This document shows positions 17,767 through 25,998 of a stretch of DNA of 64,000 nucleotides, piece after piece. The stretch is from Paenibacillus sp. 32352 (GTDB taxonomy: Bacteria; Bacillota; Bacilli; Paenibacillales; NBRC-103111): positions 372,001-436,000 of the forward strand of contig NZ_MZNT01000003.1 in NCBI RefSeq assembly GCF_002042965.1. Reading direction: 5' to 3'. A program made the translations under genes and the position numbers. How positions within the stretch are numbered: position 1 is the first letter of the stretch; each line of letters begins with the position of its first letter. Under the pieces are notes generated by a model that worked only from the letters and a program-made list of their open reading frames with translations, did not search any database and was not told the DNA's origin.

Positions 17767-18714
17767 ATGAGAGTGTTAGTTACGGGAATATCCGGGTTTG
17801 TCGGCAGTCATATGGCGGAATATTTGCTGGCTAATCAAATTGAAGTCATCGGCACAATCCGGCAAAGAAGCCGATTGGATCACATCAAGCATTTGAAGGA
17901 CATTCGCCTCGTGGAGTGTGAGCTCAGAGACCCGTTTTCGGTAGAGAGCCTAATCCATGACGTTAAACCGGATCTGATCTTTCATCTGGCTGCCCAAAGC
18001 TTTGTCCCGACCTCCTGGAATTCGCCTATGGATACGATTCATAATAACGTTGCGAGCCAGGTCAATATTTTCGAAGCGGTGAGACGCTCCAATCTGGACT
18101 GCAAAATACAGATTGCTTGCTCCAGCGAGGAATACGGCCATGTGGAACCGCATGAAGTGCCGATTAAGGAAACCAACCCGCTTCGCCCATTAAGCCCTTA
18201 CGCCGTCAGCAAAGTGACGCAGGAGTTTCTCGGATATCAATACAACAAAAGCTATGGGTTAAACGTCGTGCTGACCCGCACCTTTAATCATACGGGACCC
18301 CGCCGGGGGGAGAACTTCGTCACCTCGAATTTTTCCAAGCAAATCGCCGATATCGAAAAAGGGAAAAAGCAGCCTGTGCTGTATGTCGGCAATCTTCAGG
18401 CCAAACGGGATTTTACGGACGTGAGAGATATTGTGAGAGCTTACTGGCTTGCCGTAAACAAAGGAGTGCCGGGAGAAACCTATAATATCGCATCCGGCAA
18501 GTGCTATACCATACAAGAGGTATTGAATAAACTGCTGGCTCTCAGCAAGGTGCAAATTGAAATCAAGGAAGACGAGTCGCGCCTGCGCCCTTCGGATGTG
18601 GAGATCTTGCTAGGTGACTACACCAAATTTCATCAGCAAACGGGCTGGAAGCCGGAAATACCGTTTGACCAAACGCTGGAGGATTTGCTGAATTATTGGA
18701 GAATGCAGCCATAA
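17767..18714 (+). CDS. GDP-mannose 4,6-dehydratase / GDP-6-deoxymannose SDR
   Basis: 315 residues. Extended SDR: 'GISGFVGSHMAEYL' nucleotide loop, catalytic 'SSEEYG' (Ser120, Glu121) and Tyr145-x3-Lys149 ('YAVSK'), with 'FNHTGPRRGENF' and 'RDFTDVRDIVRAYW' typical of the Gmd/Rmd branch. Short Gmd proteins and the reductase Rmd look alike at this level. I favour the dehydratase because manC is directly upstream and a GDP-perosamine-synthase-type aminotransferase in the island needs GDP-4-keto-6-deoxymannose. If it is instead Rmd, the window lacks a dehydratase for the GDP branch. Ribosome site AAAGGAGG at 17749 overlaps the manC stop, so translation is probably coupled. Confidence 0.82.
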   Translation: MRVLVTGISGFVGSHMAEYLLANQIEVIGTIRQRSRLDHIKHLKDIRLVECELRDPFSVESLIHDVKPDLIFHLAAQSFVPTSWNSPMDTIHNNVASQVNIFEAVRRSNLDCKIQIACSSEEYGHVEPHEVPIKETNPLRPLSPYAVSKVTQEFLGYQYNKSYGLNVVLTRTFNHTGPRRGENFVTSNFSKQIADIEKGKKQPVLYVGNLQAKRDFTDVRDIVRAYWLAVNKGVPGETYNIASGKCYTIQEVLNKLLALSKVQIEIKEDESRLRPSDVEILLGDYTKFHQQTGWKPEIPFDQTLEDLLNYWRMQP

Positions 18715-18792
18715 CCGTGCAGCAAGGCTGTTTTATCCCTAATAGCAGATTTACTTCCGTTTTTCACTGTGCAGAGATTGGGAGGGCGAGCG

Positions 18793-20058
18793 ATGAAAGC
18801 ACGAAAGATGGCAGGCGCGGTCAAAAAAACGGCGGCGGGCAAACGGATTCGATTGCGCAAACGGCAGCCGGCCAAGCGTAAAGTGCTCGGTCTGAAAAAA
18901 TGGCCGAAACCAAAGCAGGGCAGACCAAGTCTTAAGTCGCCGTTCTCCGCTTCTATTAGAGGGGTTAACCTGATAGGCTTCATTCGGGCGGAGACGGGGA
19001 TAGGGGAATCGGCGCGCCTTGGGGCCAGGGCTCTCGTCAATACGGATATCCCCTTTGGCATCATGAATTACAAAGCGAAACATGATGTTCGTACAGAAGA
19101 TACAACCTGGTCCTATAAGGAAATGGACAAAGCGGTATATAACACGAATATTTTCCATATTAACGGGGATATGATCAAGCGGGCGGCCAGACATTTTGGC
19201 GACCGCGTGACAAGGAACAAGTACAATATAGGCTACTGGCATTGGGAGCTGCCCGAGTATCCGAGAGTGTACTGCAAGGGCTTCGATGTCGTGCAGGAAG
19301 TGTGGGTGCCTTCAACCTTCGTCCTTGACAGTGTCTCTATGAAATCCAAGGTCCCGGTTGTCAGAATACCGCACGGCATTGAGGTCGGGTATCAGGCGGA
19401 GCTGAATCGTGACTATTTTGGCCTGCCTCATGGCCGCTTTTTGTTCTGCTCCATGTACGATACACAGAGCTATCACAAACGAAAAAATCCTTTGGCGGCA
19501 ATAGAAGCCTTTAAGCGGGCGTTTGACCATGAAGCCGGCGTGGCCTTGGTCATCAAGGTCAACAACCCCGAATCGAAGCCGGGCGAGCTTGATCTGCTGA
19601 GGCAGGCGGCGGCAGGACATCACAACATCATCCTTCTGGACCGGACCATGACCCGGCTCGAAGTGAATTCGCTGCTTCAATGCATCGATTGCTTTGTTTC
19701 GCTGCACCGTTCGGAAGGCTTCGGGCTGGGTCTGGCCGAGGCGATGTATTTGGGCAAACCGGTTATTGGCACCAACTGGTCCGGCAACACCGACTTCATG
19801 CATCCCGGAAATTCCTGCGCGGTCAATTATAAATTGGTAGACGTCGGGGAATATTGGGGGCCTTATGAAGCGCATCAAAAATGGGCGGAGCCGGATATCG
19901 ACCATGCGGTAGAGTATATGCGCAGACTGGTCGCGCATCCGGAATGGAGGCAAATGATTGCCGAGAACGGGCAGCATACGATCCGATCCCAGTACTCCCC
20001 CCAAGTTGTTGGCCAAATGGTGAAAAAGCGGCTGATCCATCTAGGTTTAATTCAATAG
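18793..20058 (+). CDS. Glycosyltransferase family 4 with basic N-terminal extension
   Basis: 421 residues from ATG 18793 (GGGAGGG 6 bp upstream). Residues 1-50 are a Lys/Arg-rich low-complexity extension ('KRIRLRKRQPAKRK') absent from ordinary GT4 enzymes. The catalytic part starts at 'GVNLIGFIRAETGIGESAR' and contains 'YWHWELPEYP' and the GT4 C-terminal motif 'RSEGFGLGLAEAMYLGKPV' with 'TNWSGNTDFM'. This subgroup is common in multi-glycosyltransferase surface clusters. It lies between the dehydratase gene and another GT gene (27 bp), so it is probably in the same operon. The extension recalls the basic small protein at 15347. Confidence 0.85.
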   Translation: MKARKMAGAVKKTAAGKRIRLRKRQPAKRKVLGLKKWPKPKQGRPSLKSPFSASIRGVNLIGFIRAETGIGESARLGARALVNTDIPFGIMNYKAKHDVRTEDTTWSYKEMDKAVYNTNIFHINGDMIKRAARHFGDRVTRNKYNIGYWHWELPEYPRVYCKGFDVVQEVWVPSTFVLDSVSMKSKVPVVRIPHGIEVGYQAELNRDYFGLPHGRFLFCSMYDTQSYHKRKNPLAAIEAFKRAFDHEAGVALVIKVNNPESKPGELDLLRQAAAGHHNIILLDRTMTRLEVNSLLQCIDCFVSLHRSEGFGLGLAEAMYLGKPVIGTNWSGNTDFMHPGNSCAVNYKLVDVGEYWGPYEAHQKWAEPDIDHAVEYMRRLVAHPEWRQMIAENGQHTIRSQYSPQVVGQMVKKRLIHLGLIQ

Positions 20059-20084
20059 TACACTGAGTAAGGGAGATCGATTCG

Positions 20085-21839
20085 ATGGATGTGATGGGAT
20101 TAAGACAGAGCTCCGAGCAGTTTAAACGGACTCTCCAGCAAGGAAATCACTATCGCATAGTCAGAGTCATTCATGCGCTGCTTCGGCTGGAGGGGGAAGC
20201 ATTTATATGGGTCTTGTACTCGCAGCTGCTTCATAGGGAGCCCCATGGCCATGAGCTTCAGTACTACATGCAGCTTCTCGCGCAAGGGACGCAAAAGCTG
20301 GATTTATTGACTGCATTGATTCAAAACGGGGAGGCCGAGCGTTTGTTCGGTTTCCCTAATCCGCCGGGGCATCAGGACATCACCTTGGCCAGTATTGTCA
20401 ACCAATTTTTCTTGGCCGACGGCCCCCAGTTTATAGAAGCTCTGTATTACGAGTTTTTATACCGCAGTCCGGATCCGGGCGGCATGCAGGTTCACTTGCA
20501 GCATCTGGCACAGGGCGTCCCGAGAATGATGTTTATTATGAGCTTTTTGACCTCTTCGGAATTTCTTACCTTGATGGCGGCCCCCCTGCCGCCTGGGGAG
20601 ACCTCCGTCATGCCTAATACACCTGTACAGCCGGTTCCGATCGCGGGGAACGGGCTTCCAGCGAAGCAGGTAGGCATATTTATGGGATATACCCAGACGA
20701 TTGGGAAGCTGCTTGACGGTGAAGGCATTGGGCGTTTCAGCATGCGGTTGATTGAAGGGCTGTTGCATCATCCTGATATTATTATTCATGTTGCAGTAAG
20801 GGAAAATAACTATCTGGATCTGGAGCGGGCTTACCGGAAGCTGAAGGCCCTCTACCCGGGACGGGTCTTCGTTCATAAATTTCCTTCCATGGAGTGGCTG
20901 AACCACCATATCCCGGTGGATGTTTGGGTGGTGCCATATATCGGCATGGAGCTGGCTTTAGAGCTGCATAAGCCCTTTATTTTGTGCGTACACGATTTGG
21001 TATACATGCACTTTAGGAATGAGTACTACAGAGAGCAGCCTGTGTTTTGCCAGAGTCTGGACAATATTGTATATAGAATGGCCGATAAAGCCAGAAAGGT
21101 CGTTTTCAACTCCAACTTTACGCGGGATCATGAAGGAATGCAATTTTTGAAGCTGCCGTTCCATAAGATGCATGTGATTCGTCTTGCCGCACCTTCAGAG
21201 GAGTATGCCTCCTTCGGAATTACTCCGGAGCTGGAGTTCCGGTTGAAATATAAGCTATATGGACCATACATTACGTTTCCGTCTGTTGTGCGCCTGCATA
21301 AGAACCATGACCGTCTCATCGAAGCCTTTCTTCGCTACAAACAATCCCCGGACGGCAAGAGCTCACAGCTCCGCTTGGTTTTGACCGATCAGCAGCATGA
21401 TAGGCCCTTGGAGGGCGCAATGGCAGCCGCCCTGCAGCGCTGCACGGATGCTGAGGCAAGAAGCAGCGTGAACTTCATAGGGCGGCTGCCTTCACACGAT
21501 ATTCCGTCCCTATATAAATATGCGTTCGGCACCATTGTTCCTACTCTATTCGAGGGCAGTTGTCCGTTCCCTATCCTGGAATCCCTGGTTATGGACACCC
21601 CGGTGGCGACCAGCAGACTGGAAGTCATTAACGAGGTTGTCAGCGACCATTATGCTCTGATTACCTTTAATCCTTATGACGTTGCGGAGATGGAGACGGC
21701 AATCAGGCAGCTCGTCTGGAACAGGAATCCGCTGGTTGTACGGCAGAAACAGGCGTTACAGAGCATGCTGAATCGAAAATGGACGGATGTGGCCAACGAA
21801 TATTATGCTGTCATTTCAGCTATTCAAATGGGATATTAA
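20085..21839 (+). CDS. DUF4214-glycosyltransferase family 4 fusion
   Basis: 584 residues. The N-terminal ~170 residues hold two copies of a DUF4214-like helical unit: 'YSQLLHREPHGHELQYYMQLL' region and 'YYEFLYRSPDPGGMQVHLQ', each followed by a hydrophobic helix and 'SxEF/AERLF'. A Pro-rich linker (~172-200) leads to a GT4 catalytic domain beginning 'GIFMGYTQTIGKLLDGEGIGRFSMRL', with 'VVRLHKNHDRLIEAF' and the donor motif 'PTLFEGSCPFPILESL'. DUF4214 units are usually protein-protein or calcium-binding modules in secreted proteins, so their presence on a cytoplasmic GT suggests acceptor or scaffold recognition. It ends the first plus-strand operon of the island. Confidence 0.85.
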   Translation: MDVMGLRQSSEQFKRTLQQGNHYRIVRVIHALLRLEGEAFIWVLYSQLLHREPHGHELQYYMQLLAQGTQKLDLLTALIQNGEAERLFGFPNPPGHQDITLASIVNQFFLADGPQFIEALYYEFLYRSPDPGGMQVHLQHLAQGVPRMMFIMSFLTSSEFLTLMAAPLPPGETSVMPNTPVQPVPIAGNGLPAKQVGIFMGYTQTIGKLLDGEGIGRFSMRLIEGLLHHPDIIIHVAVRENNYLDLERAYRKLKALYPGRVFVHKFPSMEWLNHHIPVDVWVVPYIGMELALELHKPFILCVHDLVYMHFRNEYYREQPVFCQSLDNIVYRMADKARKVVFNSNFTRDHEGMQFLKLPFHKMHVIRLAAPSEEYASFGITPELEFRLKYKLYGPYITFPSVVRLHKNHDRLIEAFLRYKQSPDGKSSQLRLVLTDQQHDRPLEGAMAAALQRCTDAEARSSVNFIGRLPSHDIPSLYKYAFGTIVPTLFEGSCPFPILESLVMDTPVATSRLEVINEVVSDHYALITFNPYDVAEMETAIRQLVWNRNPLVVRQKQALQSMLNRKWTDVANEYYAVISAIQMGY

Positions 21840-21850
21840 AGAATGGAAAG

Positions 21851-21895
21851 AGGAGCGTGGCTTGTCCTGAGAAAGGGCGACCCGCTCTTTTTTTG
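21851..21895 (+). terminator. Rho-independent terminator
   Basis: A ~16-bp imperfect stem (GGAGCG...CGCTCT outside, TTGTCCT...AGGGCGA inside) followed by T7 lies 11 bp after the DUF4214-GT stop. Confidence 0.8.
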
Positions 21896-22059
21896 CCCGC
21901 AGCTGCATGCGTAAAATTAGGTTCCCTTGTAAATTACCTGAATCGGACGCAAACGCTGCGGCCCTGAAATTTTCTACAAGCCCTAATTCTATTCCCTGTG
22001 GTTCAGCGGCATGGATGGCTTAGTGAGGTTATTTGTGCCATCTGAGCGCAGGAGGCCGA

Positions 22060-22359
22060 CTATCTCGTAAGGGAAATAGTCGGCCGGAACCGGCGAAGCT
22101 TTCGGTTAAGCCAGGGCTTAACCGGCTTGCTCCGTTTCTTTCTTCGGATTTTCACTCCAATCATCTTTACGGCAATTTCACGCTGGTACCGGCTGATCGA
22201 TTCGATCTGCTCGGCAAGCCCCTTGGCTATATCCTGAGAGTCTTTTACGACCTCTGACATACTCTCCATCATGACGGCCAAGGCGCGCTGGCTGCGGGCC
22301 AAGGATTCCAGTATGTGAAGCTTAAGCTTTATTTGCAAGTCTTCCTCTTGGCGCCTCAT
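22060..22359 (-). CDS. Small coiled-coil protein with basic C-terminus
   Basis: 99 residues. Residues 1-68 are amphipathic helix ('LESLARSQRALAVMMESMSE ...' heptads of Leu/Met/Ile), and 70-99 are strongly basic ('KIRRKKRSKPVKPW'). The start overlaps the upstream stop by 4 bp (ATGA), so it is translationally coupled to 22356-22694. A 10-bp hairpin (22054-22063 / 22076-22085) overlaps the stop codon. No family recognised. As the last of three small helical genes in a glycosyltransferase island it may be a structural or scaffold component. Confidence 0.65.
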   Translation of the reverse strand: MRRQEEDLQIKLKLHILESLARSQRALAVMMESMSEVVKDSQDIAKGLAEQIESISRYQREIAVKMIGVKIRRKKRSKPVKPWLNRKLRRFRPTISLTR

Positions 22360-22694
22360 CTGGAGCTGCCTCCGAAGAAGTCGTTAAAATCACCCGAAAT
22401 TTCCCCTGAATTGCCGTCCTCATTGCTATCTCCTAATATAGCCTGCAAATTTTTGGTTAATGCCTGCTCCATCTTCGTTAAGCCGTCAATCACTTCGAGC
22501 AGCTGCTCGTGGATTTCGATAGTACGCTTTACTTGATCATTGTGATCGCCTAAATGCGAGGAGGTCAGATGGGTGCACATCCATCGGCTGGAGCGGGCGG
22601 CTTCATGCGCTTTGGCCTCCAATATTAAGGAAATATTTTTTTGAAAGCTTGCTGACGATTGCAGCAGCCTGTGGTAAGAGTCCGTTCTGCTCAA
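22356..22694 (-). CDS. Small helical protein, unknown function
   Basis: 112 residues, largely helical: 'YHRLLQSSASFQKNISLILEAKAHEAARSSRW' forms one long helix and 'QVKRTIEIHEQLLEVIDGLTKME' a second. The C-terminal 25 residues are acidic, then Gly/Phe-rich ('DFNDFFGGSS'). Start ATG at 22694 follows the upstream gene by 29 bp with a GAGGG site. Middle gene of a three-gene set of short helical proteins. I do not recognise the family; the two-helix design resembles secretion or assembly adaptors, but that is only resemblance. Confidence 0.65.
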   Translation of the reverse strand: MSRTDSYHRLLQSSASFQKNISLILEAKAHEAARSSRWMCTHLTSSHLGDHNDQVKRTIEIHEQLLEVIDGLTKMEQALTKNLQAILGDSNEDGNSGEISGDFNDFFGGSSR

Positions 22695-22723
22695 AGCTAA
22701 CCCTCGCTTTCCTTGAATATAGG

Positions 22724-23011
22724 CTATTCTTCATCCGGTGAGTCTACTTCTTTTAGTACCAAAATCAGATTATCGCCCAAGGCATCCGTTAAATCGGCCA
22801 GGCTGTTAAGGTAGGCGGCTATATTCTTCGTTACATTGAGCGAATGGTCCGTCAGTGATTCTATATCTCCGAAAGAAGGGTTTTCATGCGAAATGTCATG
22901 AATAAACTGTCCGGCGAGCACGGCGATATGGCGCTCGGCATCAAGTATTTTGGCCATTTCCAGCTGAGAAATGGACATATAGTCAATGATAGCATCGATT
23001 TGCCGCTGCAT
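22724..23011 (-). CDS. Small helical protein, unknown function
   Basis: 95 residues from the ATG at 23011, which has GGAAGGAGGG 7 bp upstream; an in-frame start at 23050 lies before that site and is rejected. The sequence is almost all helix: 'IDAIIDYMSISQLEMAKILDAERHIAVLAGQFIHD' then 'VTKNIAAYLNSLADLTDALGDNLILVL', ending in an acidic tail 'KEVDSPDEE'. First gene of the three small helical genes. A CATATGTTA box sits 34 bp upstream. Function unknown. Confidence 0.65.
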   Translation of the reverse strand: MQRQIDAIIDYMSISQLEMAKILDAERHIAVLAGQFIHDISHENPSFGDIESLTDHSLNVTKNIAAYLNSLADLTDALGDNLILVLKEVDSPDEE

Positions 23012-23044
23012 TCCTTGCCCTCCTTCCCATATAGATTTCCACCA

Positions 23045-23053
23045 TAACATATG
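23045..23053 (-). promoter_or_regulatory. Possible sigma-K-type -10 (CATATGTTA)
   Basis: On the minus strand this matches CATAnnnTA, 34 bp ahead of the first small helical gene, and is identical in core and flank to the box before the GT at 14146. An ACC lies only 13 bp upstream, shorter than the usual sigma-K spacing. Confidence 0.35.
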
Positions 23054-23143
23054 CGGATGGATACCGGTAAATCACGGCATCCGCCTACCGCATGACAGCT
23101 GCAAAAAAATTTCATGGCCGTTGGTCCAGGGGCAGCCCCTGCC

Positions 23144-23872
23144 TTATAGGAAGGTGCGGGGGTCTACACCCCATTTATCGATAAATTTAGCGTAGTTGCG
23201 TTCCAGCAGCTCATGGACCGATTCCTGGCTCTGCTTCTGGAAGCTTGCGCTTCCATGGTGGAAGATAAACGCATCTCCGGCAATCATGAGCCGAAATCCC
23301 GCTTGCCGGGCACGATAGCAATAATCGTCGTCTTCCAAGTGTCCTGGCGAGAATCGTTCATCCAGGAGGCCAATTCGATTCATCAGCTCCCGCTTGAATA
23401 AGAAGCATAGTCCGACAACTCGCTCCGTAGGCTGCCATTTTGTCGAGTCAGGCTGATTGTACCGTTCCGCCATATCGGTCACGTTAGTAAAAGGCTCTGT
23501 AATTTGCTGCTTTCCGCTGGCATAGTTGGTGACAGGTCCGACAATGCCGATATCGCTGGAGCTGTAAAGGCATCTCAGCATATGGTCCAGTGCTCGCGGG
23601 GTAAATAGCGTATCGTTGTTCAAGAGAAGCAGCGCATCCCCGACGGCAATGCGAAGACCGAAATTGCAGGCAGCGGGAAATCCGCGGTTGAAGGGGAGGG
23701 AAATCAGCTTGAGCTTTTCCTGAATGCAGTACTGGACGGAGCCGTCATTCGAGCCGTTATCCACCACAATAATTTCGTACGCCGTGCTGATGTGCTCCCG
23801 AATGGATGCAATACAAGGCTTCAGCAAGTGAAGCCCGTTATAGTTCGGTATAATGATGCTGGTCATTTGCAT
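23144..23872 (-). CDS. Glycosyltransferase family 2 (rhamnosyltransferase-like)
   Basis: 242 residues from ATG 23872, preceded by AGGAGG 9 bp upstream; the longer in-frame start at 23944 would overlap the previous gene and lacks a site. GT-A fold: 'SIIIPNYNGLHLLKPCI', 'IIVVDNGSNDGS', the DxD-like 'LLLNNDT', and the acceptor-side 'GHLEDDDYCYRARQAGF' (ED-Y motif). This arrangement is common in rhamnosyl- and N-acetylgalactosaminyl-transferases of surface polymers. Last gene of a three-GT minus-strand operon, only 4 bp after the upstream stop. dTDP-rhamnose from the rml genes in this island is a plausible donor. Confidence 0.87.
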   Translation of the reverse strand: MQMTSIIIPNYNGLHLLKPCIASIREHISTAYEIIVVDNGSNDGSVQYCIQEKLKLISLPFNRGFPAACNFGLRIAVGDALLLLNNDTLFTPRALDHMLRCLYSSSDIGIVGPVTNYASGKQQITEPFTNVTDMAERYNQPDSTKWQPTERVVGLCFLFKRELMNRIGLLDERFSPGHLEDDDYCYRARQAGFRLMIAGDAFIFHHGSASFQKQSQESVHELLERNYAKFIDKWGVDPRTFL

Positions 23873-23876
23873 GCTA

Positions 23877-25025
23877 TTATCCTCCTGCGTAGCCTCTTTT
23901 GCGTTGGGTATCCACAAACTCCAGCCTTTCTCCAGCCCGTTCACCCGCTAGCCTGATCGCTTCAATATGATCTCCGATAATCAGCTCCGCCGTTCGATTC
24001 TTCCTCCCGACGTTGCCCTCCCGCAGTTTGTTTCGGTTAATGACGTTAATGCTTCCCCCCGTACCGATATGCAATCCCTTCAATACCGCCAGCACTTGTG
24101 CTTTAGGGGGGACAATTAGGGAATGGATCCCCATGGTCTCCACAGCCTTACGGGACAGAGCATGAGGTACGGCTGTCATGGAATTGGCGGCCAGGTCGGG
24201 CCGTTTGAGTGCGACATTCAAAAATTGCTTCATATGCGTGACGGAATCCGAATGTGCAAATGAAGATAAGAAAGGGGTCACATTGTTCAATGCGACATCC
24301 AGCCCGTTTTCGATTCCATAGATAAAAGGAATCAGCTGCTCCGCCTGAATGGGAATGTCGCCGTCCAGGAAAAGCAATATATCCGATTGTGCCAGATTGG
24401 CCCCTATGGCGCGTCCGACATCATGTCCTACAGCCTGCGGATACGATACGACGACAGCGTGGGATTTGCTGCGCGCAATTTCGAAGCTGTGATCGGTCGA
24501 CCCGTTGACAACAACATAAATCTCGTCCAGAGGCAGACGGTTTAATTGCTGTAAGATGGTCCCGATGGATTCTTCCTCATTTTTAACGGTCACGATAGCC
24601 GCTATGGTCTTATTCGTGGGGACAAGGAGCCAGTCGTGGGGATGCTGGCCCTTGGCTTTGAAAAAGCCCCGAACATATCCTTTAGCGGCTTCCGCGTAAT
24701 GCTTCCACGGCTCCCGGGTAATATGCAGTGACGGAATATGCTTCATCCAGTAACGGTTCAGCGCTTTTTTCTGGAAAGGCTCATGCTCGATGGAGTACAG
24801 CAGACCGTCCTCCTTGCCGTATGCTTTGCCGGAACGATACGCATGGGAAGATGTCCTGACGGTAAGGAGCTGGGCTCTTCTTTGTCTAGCAGCCGAACGG
24901 AGGGGCGTTCGCTTGTTTCTTTTCTTTAGCCTTGCTCTGCCCCTGGGGGCAGCCACTTTCCTTCGTTTTCGCGGCCGGGTACGGGTAATGGTTTTCTTGC
25001 TAGGTCGTTTATAAGCAGGTTGCAA
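23877..25025 (-). CDS. Glycosyltransferase family 2 with basic, glycine-periodic N-terminus
   Basis: 382 residues; TTG start at 25025 with GAGGTG 8 bp upstream. Residues 1-50 are Lys/Arg-rich ('KKTITRTRPRKRRKVAAPRG'); residues ~58-80 carry 'HAYRSGKAYGKEDGLLYSIE', a spaced Gly tract like those in the CgeB-like genes. The GT2 domain starts near 'IAAIVTVKNEEESIGTIL', with 'VVVNGSTDHSFEIA', DxD as 'LLFLDGDI', and a C-terminal 'IIGDHIEAIRLA'. It is a paralogue of the next gene upstream (25033-25803), which lacks the long extension. Cotranscribed with both neighbours (7 and 4 bp gaps). Donor and acceptor unknown. Confidence 0.87.
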   Translation of the reverse strand: MQPAYKRPSKKTITRTRPRKRRKVAAPRGRARLKKRNKRTPLRSAARQRRAQLLTVRTSSHAYRSGKAYGKEDGLLYSIEHEPFQKKALNRYWMKHIPSLHITREPWKHYAEAAKGYVRGFFKAKGQHPHDWLLVPTNKTIAAIVTVKNEEESIGTILQQLNRLPLDEIYVVVNGSTDHSFEIARSKSHAVVVSYPQAVGHDVGRAIGANLAQSDILLFLDGDIPIQAEQLIPFIYGIENGLDVALNNVTPFLSSFAHSDSVTHMKQFLNVALKRPDLAANSMTAVPHALSRKAVETMGIHSLIVPPKAQVLAVLKGLHIGTGGSINVINRNKLREGNVGRKNRTAELIIGDHIEAIRLAGERAGERLEFVDTQRKRGYAGG

Positions 25026-25032
25026 TTTCGTT

Positions 25033-25803
25033 TCACCTCACTAAGGACCGATTTCTGGCTAAATCCGAGTGATGAGCCCGTTCGTTAGTCGCCTGAACTA
25101 ACCAATGTATAGCTTCCAGATGATCACCGACTATTAAATCCCGAAGCGGATCGACCCCATGGTTTCTTCTGCGTATCGGATTCACTGTGCTGACGTCGAC
25201 GTGATGCACCGCTTCTACCCGAAGCTGCTTGACTAGAGCTATTGTCTGTGCTTTGGGAGGGACGGATAAATGCTCCGCACCGATCGTATTCAAGGCCCTT
25301 CTGCTTAGGGCGTGAGGGATGGCGGTCATGGAGCAGCCGCGTAAATCACTGCGGCCGAGCATGCTGTTCAAGGCGTGCTTGGCGAGCACCACCGGATGCA
25401 CCTGTTGGGTCTGCACGGGACCGGAATACCGGTTCAGGGCTACGTCAACTCCATGACGAACCGCTCGAATAAATGGGAGAAGCTGGGCTGCCGGAATTAT
25501 GATATCCCCGTCCATGAAAAGCAAAATATCTCCCGTCGCATGCAAAGCGCCGACACTTCGTCCGACATCATGTCCAAGAGGATGCTCGAAGCTGATGACG
25601 CGGGCACCTTTGGCCAGCGCTACTTCTTTGGACCCGTCGGTAGAGCCGTTAGCGACAACGATAATTTCCAGCGGATTCAGCTTACGGGCTTCCCTCAGCA
25701 CCGAACGCAATGTTTTCTTCTCGTTCATTACCGGAATAATAACCGATACCCTGGATGAGGATGGAGAGCCGGCAGCTGGCATGGATTTGCGTTTTTGCCG
25801 CAT
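25033..25803 (-). CDS. Glycosyltransferase family 2, compact paralogue
   Basis: 256 residues from ATG 25803 (GAGGAG 11 bp upstream); the ATG at 25824 has no visible ribosome site but would only add seven residues. GT-A motifs: 'VSVIIPVMNEKKTL', 'IIVVANGSTDGSKEVA', 'LLFMDGDI', then 'GCSMTAIPHALSRRAL' and 'LIVGDHLEAIHWL', all shared with the downstream paralogue at 23877. The short N-terminus is still Arg/Lys-rich ('RQKRKS'). It is the first gene of the minus-strand GT2 operon. A CATAAGATA box lies at 25867-25875, about 65 bp upstream, as a possible sporulation promoter. Confidence 0.85.
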   Translation of the reverse strand: MRQKRKSMPAAGSPSSSRVSVIIPVMNEKKTLRSVLREARKLNPLEIIVVANGSTDGSKEVALAKGARVISFEHPLGHDVGRSVGALHATGDILLFMDGDIIIPAAQLLPFIRAVRHGVDVALNRYSGPVQTQQVHPVVLAKHALNSMLGRSDLRGCSMTAIPHALSRRALNTIGAEHLSVPPKAQTIALVKQLRVEAVHHVDVSTVNPIRRRNHGVDPLRDLIVGDHLEAIHWLVQATNERAHHSDLARNRSLVR

Positions 25804-25936
25804 TCGTTGTACAACTCCTCTCATCGGTTTTAGTACAAATAGTCATATATCGATTCGTACAATAGTTATCTTATGTACTTTTGTCACGGGAGAGAGGGCT
25901 ATAGCATATAAGGGATGAAAAGGGCGCTCGATAGGT

Positions 25937-25967
25937 GCATAGATGATTTAAATCAAAGCATACAATA
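25937..25967 (+). promoter_or_regulatory. Candidate sigma-E promoter for the acyltransferase gene
   Basis: GCATAGA (25937-25943) and CATACAATA (25959-25967) are 15 bp apart, fitting the known sigma-E pattern of a kmATAtt -35 and a CATACAnT-like -10. The -10 lies 32 bp before the TTG start at 25999. Confidence 0.5.
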
Positions 25968-25998
25968 ATGTAATTCATAGGGATTGGGGGTCATATGA

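Noticed and set aside
19312..20040. 242-codon minus-strand open frame
   Set aside because: Antisense to the GT4 at 18793 with no start context.
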